From positions 124,001 through 188,000 of the forward strand of contig NZ_LVEJ01000026.1 in assembly GCF_001648775.1 (NCBI RefSeq): 64,000 nucleotides of DNA. Reading direction: 5' to 3'. The position numbers and the translations under genes were made by a program. Shown in pieces: positions 11,470 to 19,438 of the stretch. A model generated the notes under the pieces. It saw nothing but the letters and a program-made list of their open reading frames with translations, was not told where the DNA came from and did not search any database. Source of the stretch: Pseudomonas fluorescens (GTDB lineage: Bacteria; Pseudomonadota; Gammaproteobacteria; Pseudomonadales; Pseudomonadaceae). Position 1 is the stretch's first letter, and each line of letters starts with the position of its first letter.

Positions 11470-11676
11470 ATGATCGACCCAAAGATGATTGACCCACTGT
11501 GCCCAGTCGTCTCGGATCTTGATCCTGAAGAACAGGCTGCGAGTTATGACCGCTGGTTCAGGGCGGAAGTACAAGCGTCTCTCGATGATCCGCGCCCGAA
11601 TCTTTCGCATGAACACGTAATGGCCGAGATACATGCCTTGATCAAGGCAAAAGACAATGGTTTCGAGGCCGATTGA
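11470..11676 (+). CDS. Antitoxin of a ParE/RelE-type toxin-antitoxin pair
   Basis: This 68-aa acidic protein contains PEEQAASYDRWFRAEVQ and a helical C-terminus, typical of small stability-determinant antitoxins encoded ahead of ParE-like toxins. The ATG at 11470 is used because GGAGGT lies five bases upstream; the frame is open further upstream. Its 3' end overlaps the toxin start by 20 bp, indicating translational coupling. A close relative lies at 12534-12869 on the other strand. Confidence 0.82.
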   Translation: MIDPKMIDPLCPVVSDLDPEEQAASYDRWFRAEVQASLDDPRPNLSHEHVMAEIHALIKAKDNGFEAD

Positions 11677-11950
11677 GTGGAGGCCCGAAGCGCGGGCGAA
11701 GCTGGTAACAGTGCTCGAATACATAGTCGAAAGGAATGTTGGGGCAGCCAAGGAGATATTGAAGGCAGTTGGAAAGGCCATAGCTTATCTTCCTGATCAT
11801 CCCTATCTCTATCGATCAGGCCGGATCACCGGCACTCGGGAGATCGTCGTAAATTCCAGCTATCTGATCATTTATCGAGTGACAGATCGGATCGAAATCG
11901 TGAACGTTCTGCATGCGCGTCAGGAGTATCCGAGACGCGATTCTTTCTAA
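11657..11950 (+). CDS. ParE/RelE-family toxin
   Basis: This 97-aa protein has the ParE/RelE scaffold: EWRPEARAKL near the N-terminus, a helical centre (AAKEILKAVGKAI), then PYLYRSGRITGTREIVV and YLIIYRVTDRIEIVNVLHAR. In this family the toxin poisons DNA gyrase (ParE) or cleaves mRNA on ribosomes (RelE). The layout and YRSGRITGTRE segment favour ParE. It overlaps the antitoxin gene and is followed by a strong terminator. Confidence 0.9.
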   Translation: MVSRPIEWRPEARAKLVTVLEYIVERNVGAAKEILKAVGKAIAYLPDHPYLYRSGRITGTREIVVNSSYLIIYRVTDRIEIVNVLHARQEYPRRDSF

Positions 11951-11963
11951 GCCATTCATCAAC

Positions 11964-11998
11964 AAAAAACCGCGCGGCCTTCAGGAGCGCGGTTTTTT
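11964..11998. terminator. Strong terminator after the toxin gene
   Basis: AAAAAACCGCGC pairs with GCGCGGTTTTTT across an 11-base loop (11964-11998). The A-run and T-run make it potentially bidirectional. Confidence 0.88.
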
Positions 11999-12094
11999 AT
12001 TGGGAACAGATAATGTTGTGCAGCTACTTTTCAAAAGGAAACGGGGAATGGTTGGGTGATCTATTCTCGTCAAACCAAATATTAAGGAGCAAAG

Positions 12095-12523
12095 ATGAGA
12101 GCGCCTCTACTCACCCTACTCTGTCCATTGCTCCTATTTTCACTGAGCAGCAACGCTAACGCCGGAACTGATACGGATGATTATATCTGCACGATAGAGC
12201 GGGTTTCGCAGGCCACAGGTGATGTCGGATCTACTTACGAACTACTCAACAAAGTCTTCGTAGGTCGACAATTCACTGTTGATCGAGCCTCAGGAGTAAC
12301 CATCGGCACCCTGAAAAACTCATTGAACTCAAAACCAAAGGTTATCGATCCCGGAAGCTCTGAAAACTCCTTCAAGGTTGTCTCTGCAATTACAGCCTCT
12401 CAAAAATTTCCTGGGACACTCGTCACTGCCCTGAATGTAATGGAGTTTGTGGATGGTGAAAAAAAGCCATTCAATTACATGATCAATGACGAGGTTTACT
12501 TTGGAACCTGTGTTTCTTTCTAA
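12095..12523 (+). CDS. Small secreted protein of unknown function
   Basis: This 142-aa protein has a signal peptide (about 1-23, ANA-GT) and two Cys (YICTIE near residue 32 and GTCVSF at the C-terminus) that could form a disulfide. I recognise no family. AAGGAG lies eight bases before the ATG. The gene is lower in GC and less codon-biased than the secretion genes around it, and it adjoins a toxin-antitoxin pair, so it may have been acquired separately. Confidence 0.75.
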   Translation: MRAPLLTLLCPLLLFSLSSNANAGTDTDDYICTIERVSQATGDVGSTYELLNKVFVGRQFTVDRASGVTIGTLKNSLNSKPKVIDPGSSENSFKVVSAITASQKFPGTLVTALNVMEFVDGEKKPFNYMINDEVYFGTCVSF

Positions 12524-12533
12524 GAACCTGCAG

Positions 12534-12869
12534 TCATTTTCTGTAAAAAGAGTTCCAGCGTGCGGCGAGGGCGCTTAAGCGTGCAGTTCTACGTGATCGA
12601 GGTCTCAAGTTTTGATCGTTTCCGTGCAGAGCGTGGGAACGATCAATGTGGGGCGTCGTGGCTTCTTCGCGCAAAGCCTCAAGAGCCTCATGTTTGATCC
12701 GTAGCTCGGCCATCAACGCCTTCATATCTGCCATTACCTGCTCATTCGGAATGCTGGGGCGCGGGTCTTCGAGCGATTTCTGGACTTTGGCACGGAACCA
12801 GCGGTCGTAGCTGGCGGCCTGCTCTTCGCTTTCGAACTCTGCAATGGTTGTGGAAAACAGGGGATCCAT
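12534..12869 (-). CDS. Orphan antitoxin-like protein with repeat-derived tail
   Basis: The first 45 or so of 111 residues match the antitoxin at 11470: here EEQAASYDRWFRAKVQKS, then DPRPSIPNEQVMADMKAL. No toxin gene follows. After about residue 75 the frame runs into GATCGTTCCCACGCTCTGCGTGGG-type repeat DNA, so the C-terminal third (SHALHGND onward) is probably repeat-encoded. The ATG at 12869 has GGAGGC upstream. It is either a solitary antitoxin or the remnant of a decayed toxin-antitoxin pair. Confidence 0.6.
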   Translation of the reverse strand: MDPLFSTTIAEFESEEQAASYDRWFRAKVQKSLEDPRPSIPNEQVMADMKALMAELRIKHEALEALREEATTPHIDRSHALHGNDQNLRPRSRRTARLSALAARWNSFYRK

Positions 12870-12908
12870 GGTGCCTCCGGACTGAGGGTAAAAACGCGGT
12901 TTCTGTTC

Positions 12909-13024
12909 TTGATCGTTCCCATGCTCTGCGTGGGAATGCCTCTCGGGACGCTCCGCGTTCCAACTCGCGAATTTGACGCAGAGCGTCAAGGGCTGCATTC
13001 CCACGCAGAGCGTGGGAACGATCA
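12909..13024. repeat. Inverted-repeat element (GATCGTTCCCA...TGGGAACGATC)
   Basis: GATCGTTCCCATGCTCTGCG at the left end is matched by an inverted CGCAGAGCGTGGGAACGATC at the right end. A related single copy lies near 12610-12650. This is a palindromic intergenic repeat class distinct from the REPs and fits a small non-autonomous element. Confidence 0.75.
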
Positions 13025-13025
13025 A

Positions 13026-13397
13026 TCAGCCATCCTTCAACTCGACGTGATCCAGCGCTTGATTCACCGCCAGTTCGCCCAGCATGACAACTTGAGCGAT
13101 GCCCAGTGCTGTCTTGCGATGCGAGGTTTCCAGGGAGGCGGCGAAGTTGATGAGCATTTCGCTGGCCGAGCCGAGGGTTTCGCTGGCGTTGGCCAGCAGG
13201 GATTCGGTGTTGTACCGGGGGTTGGCGAGGTACATAGGTTCCGGCTCGTTGGCGCTGGACATGATGTGGGCGGTGGGGTTGAGGTAGAAATCGAGGGCGC
13301 GGTCGGCGGCTTCGTGGAGTTTTTTGCTGTCGACTGAGGCGTAGGGGGATGTGGTGTCGGCGTCTGATTCTGGGGGGTTGGGTGTTGGTTTTTTCAT
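13026..13397 (-). CDS. DUF6124-like small Pseudomonas protein
   Basis: This 123-aa protein begins MKKPTPNPP, has a disordered acidic N-terminus (about 1-25), then a helical region with DRALDFYL and a C-terminal ALGIAQVVMLGELAVNQAL segment. This pattern is found in a family of small proteins, common in Pseudomonas, that I recall as DUF6124; no function is known to me. The start follows GAGAGAGAATCACC. A long leader with several stems precedes it. Confidence 0.75.
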   Translation of the reverse strand: MKKPTPNPPESDADTTSPYASVDSKKLHEAADRALDFYLNPTAHIMSSANEPEPMYLANPRYNTESLLANASETLGSASEMLINFAASLETSHRKTALGIAQVVMLGELAVNQALDHVELKDG

Positions 13398-13690
13398 GGT
13401 GATTCTCTCTCATTGATAGTTGCAGCTGGCCCATTCGACTTCCAGGAAAAATGGGTGGCAGCTGTACGCAGGCTGGAAATCCGGGAGAGAGCAACCCGGC
13501 AGACACGAATGTCTCCCGCGCACAACCGCCATAACAGAGTGCACACAATGAAAGTGCGCAAGCATACGTTATGAAAGGCGTATCTGCTCTCTCGTGTCTT
13601 CGGGTTTCCATGCCCGGTCGCTGAATTGGCAGCGACGAACACAGGCTAGAGACCAGACGTCCGACGGACAACCTGAAAACCTTGTGGGAA
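13398..13690 (-). promoter_or_regulatory. Long structured leader upstream of the DUF6124-like gene
   Basis: About 290 bases upstream of the gene contain GTCGCTG-N6-CAGCGAC (13617-13636), AGACA-N4-TGTCT (13501-13514), CCGGG/CCCGG pairing (13481-13499) and repeated CAGCTG. I recall similar leaders ahead of small Pseudomonas proteins, but cannot search here. A short open frame inside it is probably not a gene. It could be a 5' UTR with a cis-acting RNA element. Confidence 0.35.
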
Positions 13691-13736
13691 GGTTCCGCCG
13701 ATTCAGACACTTCTTTAAACACACTTCAGATCGCAG

Positions 13737-13884
13737 CCCTCACCCTAGCCCTCTCCCGGAGGGAGAGGGGACTGACCGAGTGGTTTGGTAAAGGTACGCC
13801 GACGTGAAATACCGAGTCGAACTCAGGTTTTGAACGGCCCACAAATCGGCTCCCTCTCCCTCGGGAGAGGGCTGGGGTGAGGGG
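13737..13884. repeat. MITE-like element with CCCTCACCCTAGCCCTCTCCC ends
   Basis: CCCTCACCCTAGCCCTCTCC at the left is inverted at the right (GGAGAGGGCTGGGGTGAGGG). The roughly 150-bp interior includes TACCGAGTCGAACTCAGGTT-type sequence. The same family occurs at 43351-43623. Confidence 0.8.
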
Positions 13885-13929
13885 CAGCAACAACGCAAAT
13901 CAAAAGCCGAACACCCGCGCTCCTCACCA

Positions 13930-14250
13930 CTCAATAGGGCGAGTGTCAGCTCGCCTGCTTTTGATCTTGATCTTGATCCACGGGCGACGTCGGAAGGCTT
14001 CGTTCCGGGATTGATCCGGGGGTGGGAGCGCAGCGACCGTTTGGCGCAGCCAAACACAGCGAGAGGAGGTGCAGCGAAGCAAACCGTAGGCGCTGCGCCC
14101 GGATCGATCCCGGAGCGAAGGAACCCCGAGCCTTAGCGAGCGGGCCGCACGTAGGAGCAAGCGTTTTTTTGCTTACTTTTTTTAAGCGTTTGTAAAAAAA
14201 GTGAGTCGCCGTCAGGGCGAAACCCTAGGTGGCCGTTGCCGCAGGAATGG
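13930..14250. repeat. Dispersed Pseudomonas repeat with GTTTTTTTGC...AAAAAAAGTGAG
   Basis: This gene-free stretch has CTTTTTTTAAGCGTTTGTAAAA-like paired A/T runs around 14160-14200, followed by GAGTCGCCGTCAGGGCGAAA. I recognise it as intergenic repeat sequence common in fluorescent Pseudomonas. I see no supported coding region. Confidence 0.5.
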
Positions 14251-14289
14251 ATATGTACTCAATCAGAAAGAACCCTACCGCCTGACAGA

Positions 14290-14462
14290 AAGCCTTCGCG
14301 AGCAAGCTCGCTCCCACAATTGGAACTGGGTACATCTGCCAGAGATTGGTCGGCTGTAAGGCCGCCATCGCTGGCAAGCCAACTCCCACAAGGATTTGGG
14401 TACATCCGCAATGGCAACTGTGTCTGTGAGCTAGCTATCGCGAGCAGGCTCACTCCTACAGG
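14290..14462. repeat. Degenerate REP elements downstream of csgG
   Basis: CTTCGCGAGCAAGCTCGCTC (about 14296) and ATCGCGAGCAGGCTCACTCC (about 14438) are REP cores. A third decayed copy (GCCAACTCCCACAAGG) lies between them. Together with the two elements to the left they fill the 1.1-kb gene-free interval 13398-14513. Confidence 0.75.
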
Positions 14463-14513
14463 TTTAAACCGGTTTCGGCCAAAAGAGCTTGGTCGGCCCG
14501 AAGGCCGCCACGT

Positions 14514-15374
14514 TCACTCCGCCTCCGGATCCACCTTGTTCTGGCTCAAATACCGATTCAACACATCATCCTGCCCAGGCACAGAAACGTCCCCCGCCAC
14601 CTGCCACAAATGCCGCTCAATCCCCTGCGCCACCATATGCCCCACCGCCGCCTCAATCGCCGACAACACACACAACTGCGCCGGCTCATTCGTGGTGTAC
14701 CCAACCTCAGCCTCAAGCAACTTCTTGAACTCGATAAACTTGAAAATCCCGGCACTGCGCGCCACCGAATAAATGGTCTTGCTGGTCATCACATTCGCCA
14801 ACACCTGCCCGCTACGCACATCCACCGCGCGCAAGTTGACGGTCACCTGATCCACCCGATACTCACGCTGCAAATCAATCCCCAGATACCGCGCCCCTTC
14901 CCCACCGCTACGCACATTGGTGTCATAAGCGATGATCCCACCCTCGAGCATCATGTTCGCCGCCTGCAACGGCGGCAGCTCACCCTGAATATTCACCGGC
15001 GTATTCGGCTTCTTCTGCGACGCGCGAATAATCTTGCGTTCAGTCAGCAAGTTCTGCAGCCCTTCCCGTTCCAGCACCACAAACCAGCCACTGGCCTGCA
15101 TCGCGTCCATCAACATCGACGCCGCGCCCTGGGTCACGCTGGTGGAAAACGAACTCGCCGGCGTCGGCTTGTACTGCCCGGTCTGGTCACGGAAGCCGTA
15201 CACCACCGCCATCAACCGCCCCTTGGGTCGCGGCATCTTCAGCAAGTCGTAATACGTCGAAGCCCTTGGAGTCAGGGTCGGGGTTTCGGTGTCCTGCTCG
15301 GCCGACATCGGCTCCCGCAGGCTGCACCCTTGTAATGTCGCCAACAGCAGCCCTAACGCGATTATTTTTTTCAT
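14514..15374 (-). CDS. csgG: CsgG curli secretion channel
   Basis: This 286-aa lipoprotein is the outer-membrane pore that exports curlin subunits. Its lipobox is LQGC (Cys about 17). Blocks close to E. coli CsgG include PRASTYYDLL, DQTGQYKP, SSFSTSVTQGA, LEREGLQNLLTERKIIRA, SGGEGARYLGI, AVNLRAVDVRSGQVL and FKKLLEAEVGYTTNEP. Length matches the family (277 aa in E. coli). The ATG at 15374 is chosen because GGGGAG is eight bases upstream; GTG at 15383 and ATG at 15380 are too close to it. It is the last gene of the minus-strand operon csgE-csgF-csgG, downstream of T2SS-like pseudopilins. Confidence 0.97.
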   Translation of the reverse strand: MKKIIALGLLLATLQGCSLREPMSAEQDTETPTLTPRASTYYDLLKMPRPKGRLMAVVYGFRDQTGQYKPTPASSFSTSVTQGAASMLMDAMQASGWFVVLEREGLQNLLTERKIIRASQKKPNTPVNIQGELPPLQAANMMLEGGIIAYDTNVRSGGEGARYLGIDLQREYRVDQVTVNLRAVDVRSGQVLANVMTSKTIYSVARSAGIFKFIEFKKLLEAEVGYTTNEPAQLCVLSAIEAAVGHMVAQGIERHLWQVAGDVSVPGQDDVLNRYLSQNKVDPEAE

Positions 15375-15403
15375 GTCCATCACTCCCCGGAACCGTCAGC
15401 CCG

Positions 15404-15835
15404 TCATGGGTTGAGGCCGTTCACCTGAATTTCCGAAACCTCACCGGTCGCTCGATCGGTCACTTCAATGCTCAGTGCCCCGGAGTCGTCGATGACGTTG
15501 ACGATAAAAGAGTCGGTGGACAGGCTCCCCGTGTTGCCGGTGGAGATGTTGTCCAGCAACTGCCCTAGCAGCCGCGATTGCAATTGACTGGTGAAACGCT
15601 CCAGCGCCGAGGTGCCGGCCACGCTCGAACGGCTTTTCAGATCCGGATCGTCGTGATCGTTTTGCGCCTGAGCGTTGTTGAGCAGCCAGGTGCCGTTGAG
15701 CGGGTTGCCGCCGAACGACGGGTTGACCGGCGTGTAGACCAGTTCAGTGGCCTGGACAGCGGCAGCGCTGGCGAGCCCGATCAACAACCCCGAGATCCAC
15801 AATCCGCTGCGCCGTGAGAACGTTGTGCTGTTCAT
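15404..15835 (-). CDS. csgF: CsgF curli assembly factor
   Basis: This 143-aa protein has a signal peptide (about 1-29, VQA-TE). The mature N-terminus LVYTPVNPSFGGNPLNG matches the CsgF segment that inserts into the CsgG pore. CsgF links the channel to the CsgB nucleator at the surface. The length agrees with the family (about 138 aa). Its ATG overlaps the csgE stop in an ATGA arrangement. Confidence 0.95.
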   Translation of the reverse strand: MNSTTFSRRSGLWISGLLIGLASAAAVQATELVYTPVNPSFGGNPLNGTWLLNNAQAQNDHDDPDLKSRSSVAGTSALERFTSQLQSRLLGQLLDNISTGNTGSLSTDSFIVNVIDDSGALSIEVTDRATGEVSEIQVNGLNP

Positions 15836-16224
15836 AGTTCGTCCTTCTCAAGGTCGGTGGTGTCCTGCAACAGAGCCTCCAGCTTGCGCTGGACAACCTG
15901 GCGTCGAACCCAGTCAGCGGCGTCATACGCCTCGTCCTTCAGTTCCACGGTGTTCGGCGGCAGGAAGCGCCGATAAACCAGGCGTTGCTGATATTCCACG
16001 GTCACCAGGCTGCCCCAGCGCGCGTCGGGCCGCTCGCGCACCACCAGGTTGAAATCCATCGGGCTGGTGTCGCGCAGGCGTTCACTGAACGAGTAGTAAA
16101 AGTCGTGGCCGATGTGCGAGATCGTGTCATCGACGATGAAACCCATCATTTCGTCTTCTTCACCGGCGCTGGCGCAGCACGCCACAGCGGTAAAGATCAG
16201 CGCGCACCACCAGTGGCGAGTCAT
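15832..16224 (-). CDS. csgE: CsgE curli secretion specificity factor
   Basis: This 130-aa protein has a signal peptide (about 1-19, CASA-GE). The mature protein contains GFIVDDTISHIGHDFYYSF, NLVVRERPDARWGSLV and VEYQQRLVYRRFLPP, which are CsgE features. CsgE caps CsgG on the periplasmic side and guides curlin. Its ATG overlaps the stop of the preceding pseudopilin gene (ATGA), so curli export is translationally coupled to the secretion operon. Its stop overlaps the csgF start. Confidence 0.95.
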   Translation of the reverse strand: MTRHWWCALIFTAVACCASAGEEDEMMGFIVDDTISHIGHDFYYSFSERLRDTSPMDFNLVVRERPDARWGSLVTVEYQQRLVYRRFLPPNTVELKDEAYDAADWVRRQVVQRKLEALLQDTTDLEKDEL

Positions 16225-16760
16225 GGCTGCAACGCCTGCGGCAGATTCGACTGGCCTTTGGCCGGGCCATTGGTGCCTTCGAGGAAGGCTTTTTCCGCGA
16301 CGAACTGCCAGTCCGAATAACGCTGCATGCCGTCGAAATCCGACCACTGCGTCGGGAAGTCGGCCTGCTTCAACGGCAGCTCGGTCGACGGGCTGTTGAG
16401 GCCGGTGATACGCCCGTCGAAACCGCGTTGCAGCGCCCATTCACCCTGTCCGATCGGGTCCGGATAGAGCTGACGCAGATGATGCTTCGCCTCAGGAAAA
16501 CGCTGATCGTCGAGCAGATCGACCAACTCTTTCGGGTACTGCGCCAGCCCCGGCGAACTGCGGTAGTAGCTGCGCAGCGCCTGGGCGTATTGGGTGCCGA
16601 CCCAGAGCAACTGGCGTTCACGGTCGCGGCGCGACGCGGTCGACCACAACTCGCCGGCACTGGCCAGGCCCATGCCCATCACCACAATCAGGAACAGCAC
16701 GCCCAGGTATGTGAAACCACCCTGCTGCGCGCGGTTACCACTCGGCATACTGGCTGCCAT
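16221..16760 (-). CDS. Type II secretion pseudopilin-like protein (minor subunit)
   Basis: This 179-aa protein has a prepilin leader and hydrophobic helix (QQGG-FTYLGVLFLIVV, cleavage after the second Gly at about residue 15). Position 5 of the mature chain is Gly rather than the usual Glu, as in GspK-type subunits that cap the pseudopilus, although it is shorter than GspK. The rest is helical, then KHHLRQLYPDPIGQGEW. The ATG at 16760 has GGGAGG upstream; another ATG at 16748 is possible. The gene overlaps the previous pseudopilin and, at its end, csgE. Confidence 0.82.
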   Translation of the reverse strand: MAASMPSGNRAQQGGFTYLGVLFLIVVMGMGLASAGELWSTASRRDRERQLLWVGTQYAQALRSYYRSSPGLAQYPKELVDLLDDQRFPEAKHHLRQLYPDPIGQGEWALQRGFDGRITGLNSPSTELPLKQADFPTQWSDFDGMQRYSDWQFVAEKAFLEGTNGPAKGQSNLPQALQP

Positions 16761-17109
16761 CACGCGCCCTCCCGGTAGCACCGCTTTTGATGTCGGCCAC
16801 ACCACCGGCAACGCCGTCCGGTGCCGCGATCAGCACCCACTGGTCTTTGCGTTCGGTGATCGGATCGAGTGGCGCGTTGCGCAGGTAACGTTGTTCGATC
16901 AGTTGCTCGATGGAATCCGGATACCGTCCGGTGTCGCCGTAAAAGTGATCCAGCGCCTCGCGCATCGCCGACAGGCTCTGGCGCAGCGTGGTTTCCTTCG
17001 ACGCTTCGAGGCTGTTGAAGTAGCGCGGCAGCGCGATGGTCATCAGCGTGGCGATGATCGCCATCACCACCATCAACTCCAGCAAGGTAAAACCTTTTTC
17101 CCGGCGCAT
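16735..17109 (-). CDS. GspG/GspH-like pseudopilin
   Basis: This 124-aa protein begins MRREKG-FTLLELMVVMAII, a canonical type IV prepilin signal with Glu5. The globular part includes FYGDTGRYPDSIEQLIEQRYL and APLDPIT, the position where GspG proteins carry DPWG. The start at 17109 lies five bases after the previous stop. Maturation needs a prepilin peptidase, which is not in this window and is presumably the genomic PilD/XcpA. Confidence 0.9.
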   Translation of the reverse strand: MRREKGFTLLELMVVMAIIATLMTIALPRYFNSLEASKETTLRQSLSAMREALDHFYGDTGRYPDSIEQLIEQRYLRNAPLDPITERKDQWVLIAAPDGVAGGVADIKSGATGRARDGSQYAEW

Positions 17110-17114
17110 GAGGT

Positions 17115-17588
17115 TCACCACTCGCGGTAGGCGATGCCGTTGAGGCCCTTGCCCCGGGCGTGGGAGTAGACGTCGAAAACGTCCTCGCCATCGCGCGGGT
17201 TCTGAGCCGAACTGTTGTAGGCGCGCACGCCCCAACCCCCTTCGTCATCACGTTTGGCCGTCACCAGCGGATCGCGCGGGATGCGGCGTAAAAAGTAGAA
17301 CTTGGCGCCTTTGGCACTGCGCACATCGCGCACGCCTTCGACCAGCACTTTCAGGTTCGGCGGGTAGCCGCTGCTGTTCAGCGACTTCTCGATGTAACCG
17401 GCATCGAACGCGCGTTTGTAGGCGTCGATACCATCGCGAATCTGGTACAGCGCGTTGCGCAGTTCCTGCTCCTTGCCACGCCGCACCAGGGTCTCGGTCA
17501 GTGGCGCGGCCATGCTCGCCAACAGGCCGATCAGGGCCAGCGTCACCACGACTTCGATCAGGGTGAAACCGCGTTGGGAGGCGTTCAT
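17115..17588 (-). CDS. GspG-like pseudopilin
   Basis: This 157-aa protein has the prepilin motif SQRG-FTLIEVVVTLALIG. Its globular part contains AYKRAFDAGYI, SGYPPNLKVLVEGV and FLRRIPRDPLV, matching the GspG layout of helix, YP motif and DP motif. The ATG at 17588 is used; an upstream TTG at 17594 overlaps the secretin stop. It is part of a three-pseudopilin set following the secretin. Confidence 0.9.
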   Translation of the reverse strand: MNASQRGFTLIEVVVTLALIGLLASMAAPLTETLVRRGKEQELRNALYQIRDGIDAYKRAFDAGYIEKSLNSSGYPPNLKVLVEGVRDVRSAKGAKFYFLRRIPRDPLVTAKRDDEGGWGVRAYNSSAQNPRDGEDVFDVYSHARGKGLNGIAYREW

Positions 17589-17590
17589 GA

Positions 17591-19438
17591 TCAAGGCTTC
17601 TCGACGGTGACGCGGGTGGTGGCCACGGCCGACTCACCGACTGCACGCGGCTGCGCGGCGGGCGACGGCATCACATAACTCTGCGAACGATCGGGTGCCT
17701 GGATGTGCATGCTGGTTTCGGTGCCGGTGGAGAACTCCATGTCCGACGGGCTCTGATACGGCAGGTTGCGCACGATCCGTGGGGTGATCGACAGCACCAG
17801 TTCGGATTTGCCGATGGTGTCCTTGTTGCTGCCAAACAAGCGGCCCAGCCCGGGGATGTCGCCGAGACCCGGAATCTTGTTGCCGGTAGCACCGTGATCG
17901 TTGCGCACCAGCCCGGCGAGGATTTGCGTTTCGCCGTCGTGCAAACGCAGCGAGGTCTGCGCGTTGCGGGTATCGACCTGCACCGGGATCGTGCCCTGGC
18001 GGGTCGGTTCCAGCGGCGTGGCGTTACTCACTTCCAGCGCGATCTTGATCGCCACTTCGTTGTTCAGATGCACGGTCGGGGTCACTTCGAGCTTCAGACC
18101 GACATCCAGATAGGTCACGCTTTCGGTGATCACCGGTCCCTGTGTCGACGGCACCGAGGTCGCGCTGATGATCGGCACGCGCTGACCAATGTGAATGCGC
18201 GCCTGCTCGCGGTTGCTGACGCGAATCACCGGACTGGCGAGGGTGTTGATGTCGTTGTCCTGCGCGTTGATCTTGGCTTGCGGCGACGGGCCAATGGAGA
18301 TGCGGTCAGAGTTGATGCCTTTGAGCTGGCCCAGCAGCGTGACCGGCGAACCATCGGAGTTGACCACGCCGAAGGTGCTCGGCCATTGCAGGCCAAGGTC
18401 GAGAATGCGCTGGGTGGCGACTTCCATCACCTCCACTTCGAGCACCACTTCCGGGTTGGACTGGTCTTGCGATTGCAGGAGTTTCTCGGCCATGCGCACG
18501 GCGTCTTCGGTGTCGCGCATGGTCAGGGTATTGAGGCGTTCGTCAACGAACACGTCGCGGGTCTTGAGCATGGTTTTGACCATGTTCAGCGCGGTGTTGG
18601 CGTCGATGCTGGTCAGGTAGAAGGTGCGCATCACCAGTTCCTGGTAATCCTTCACTTTCTGCGGCGAGTCCGGGTAGATCAGCAAGGTGTTTTCGTTCAC
18701 CACCTTCTGGTGCAACTGGTTCTGTTGCAGCAGCAAAGTCACCGCGTCTTCGATGCGCACGTCACGCACAAAGATTGTGGCTTTCATGTCCGGGCGCAGG
18801 TCTTTGTCGAAGATGAAATTCAGCCCGGCGACCTGCGACAGCACTTCGAAAATGGTCTTGAGATTGGCCTCGCGAAATTCCAGGGTCACCGGCCGATCAA
18901 GCTTGGTGCGCAGTTGCGGATAAGGAATGACGTTGCGGCTCTGCACCAGGCGAATGTTGCCTTGCAACTCCAGCGCGCCTTGGTTGGCCGGGTCGAGTTC
19001 GAGGATCTGTTTGACCTGACGATCAGCGCCGTAGATGTCGCCGCGACGCAGGTCGCCACGGGCCAGTTCGAGTTTCTCGTCCATGCTGCGCAGGTATTCC
19101 ATCTGCTTCAGCGCATCCTGCGCGCGGCGGTTGTTCGGCTCGATGGTCAGCACGCGCATGTACGCCGTGCGCGCCGAGGTAAAATCGCGACGCGAGCGAT
19201 CGGTGTCGCCGGCCGTCAGCAAAGACGTGATCGCCTTGGCCCGACCGGTGTTGAGCAGCAAGTGCAATTCGGTGTCACGGGGATTCTCGCGCAGGCCTTC
19301 CTCAATTCGGGCCAGTCCCGCCTCGTACTGACCCTGTTCAATCAGGTCGGCGGCTTCCTTGTTGGCCACTTGCGCAGAGCTGCACGCGGCCAGCCCGGCA
19401 CACAGGCCCAGGCTCATCAGCAAACGGGAACGGTTCAT
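17591..19438 (-). CDS. Secretin (GspD/MshL/PilQ-type) with N-terminal TPR region
   Basis: This 615-aa outer-membrane lipoprotein has a signal with LAAC lipobox (Cys about 19). Residues 25-170 form TPR-like helical repeats (NPRDTELHLLL, IEPNNRRAQDALKQ, LDPANQGALELQG). An STN/N0-type domain (TLEFREANLKTIFEVLSQ) and one N-domain come next. The secretin barrel domain ends with QTSLRLHDGETQILAGL and GNKIPGLGDIPGLGRLF. In this family a homo-oligomer forms the channel through which folded proteins leave the periplasm. The N-terminal TPRs resemble MSHA/BfpB-like secretins more than classical GspD, which has N0-N3 domains. Its ATG overlaps the preceding stop. Confidence 0.95.
   Translation of the reverse strand: MNRSRLLMSLGLCAGLAACSSAQVANKEAADLIEQGQYEAGLARIEEGLRENPRDTELHLLLNTGRAKAITSLLTAGDTDRSRRDFTSARTAYMRVLTIEPNNRRAQDALKQMEYLRSMDEKLELARGDLRRGDIYGADRQVKQILELDPANQGALELQGNIRLVQSRNVIPYPQLRTKLDRPVTLEFREANLKTIFEVLSQVAGLNFIFDKDLRPDMKATIFVRDVRIEDAVTLLLQQNQLHQKVVNENTLLIYPDSPQKVKDYQELVMRTFYLTSIDANTALNMVKTMLKTRDVFVDERLNTLTMRDTEDAVRMAEKLLQSQDQSNPEVVLEVEVMEVATQRILDLGLQWPSTFGVVNSDGSPVTLLGQLKGINSDRISIGPSPQAKINAQDNDINTLASPVIRVSNREQARIHIGQRVPIISATSVPSTQGPVITESVTYLDVGLKLEVTPTVHLNNEVAIKIALEVSNATPLEPTRQGTIPVQVDTRNAQTSLRLHDGETQILAGLVRNDHGATGNKIPGLGDIPGLGRLFGSNKDTIGKSELVLSITPRIVRNLPYQSPSDMEFSTGTETSMHIQAPDRSQSYVMPSPAAQPRAVGESAVATTRVTVEKP

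Noticed and set aside
13394..13642. Short open frame upstream of the DUF6124-like gene
   Set aside because: It lies in a stem-rich leader, has no clear ribosome site, and its product has no recognisable features.
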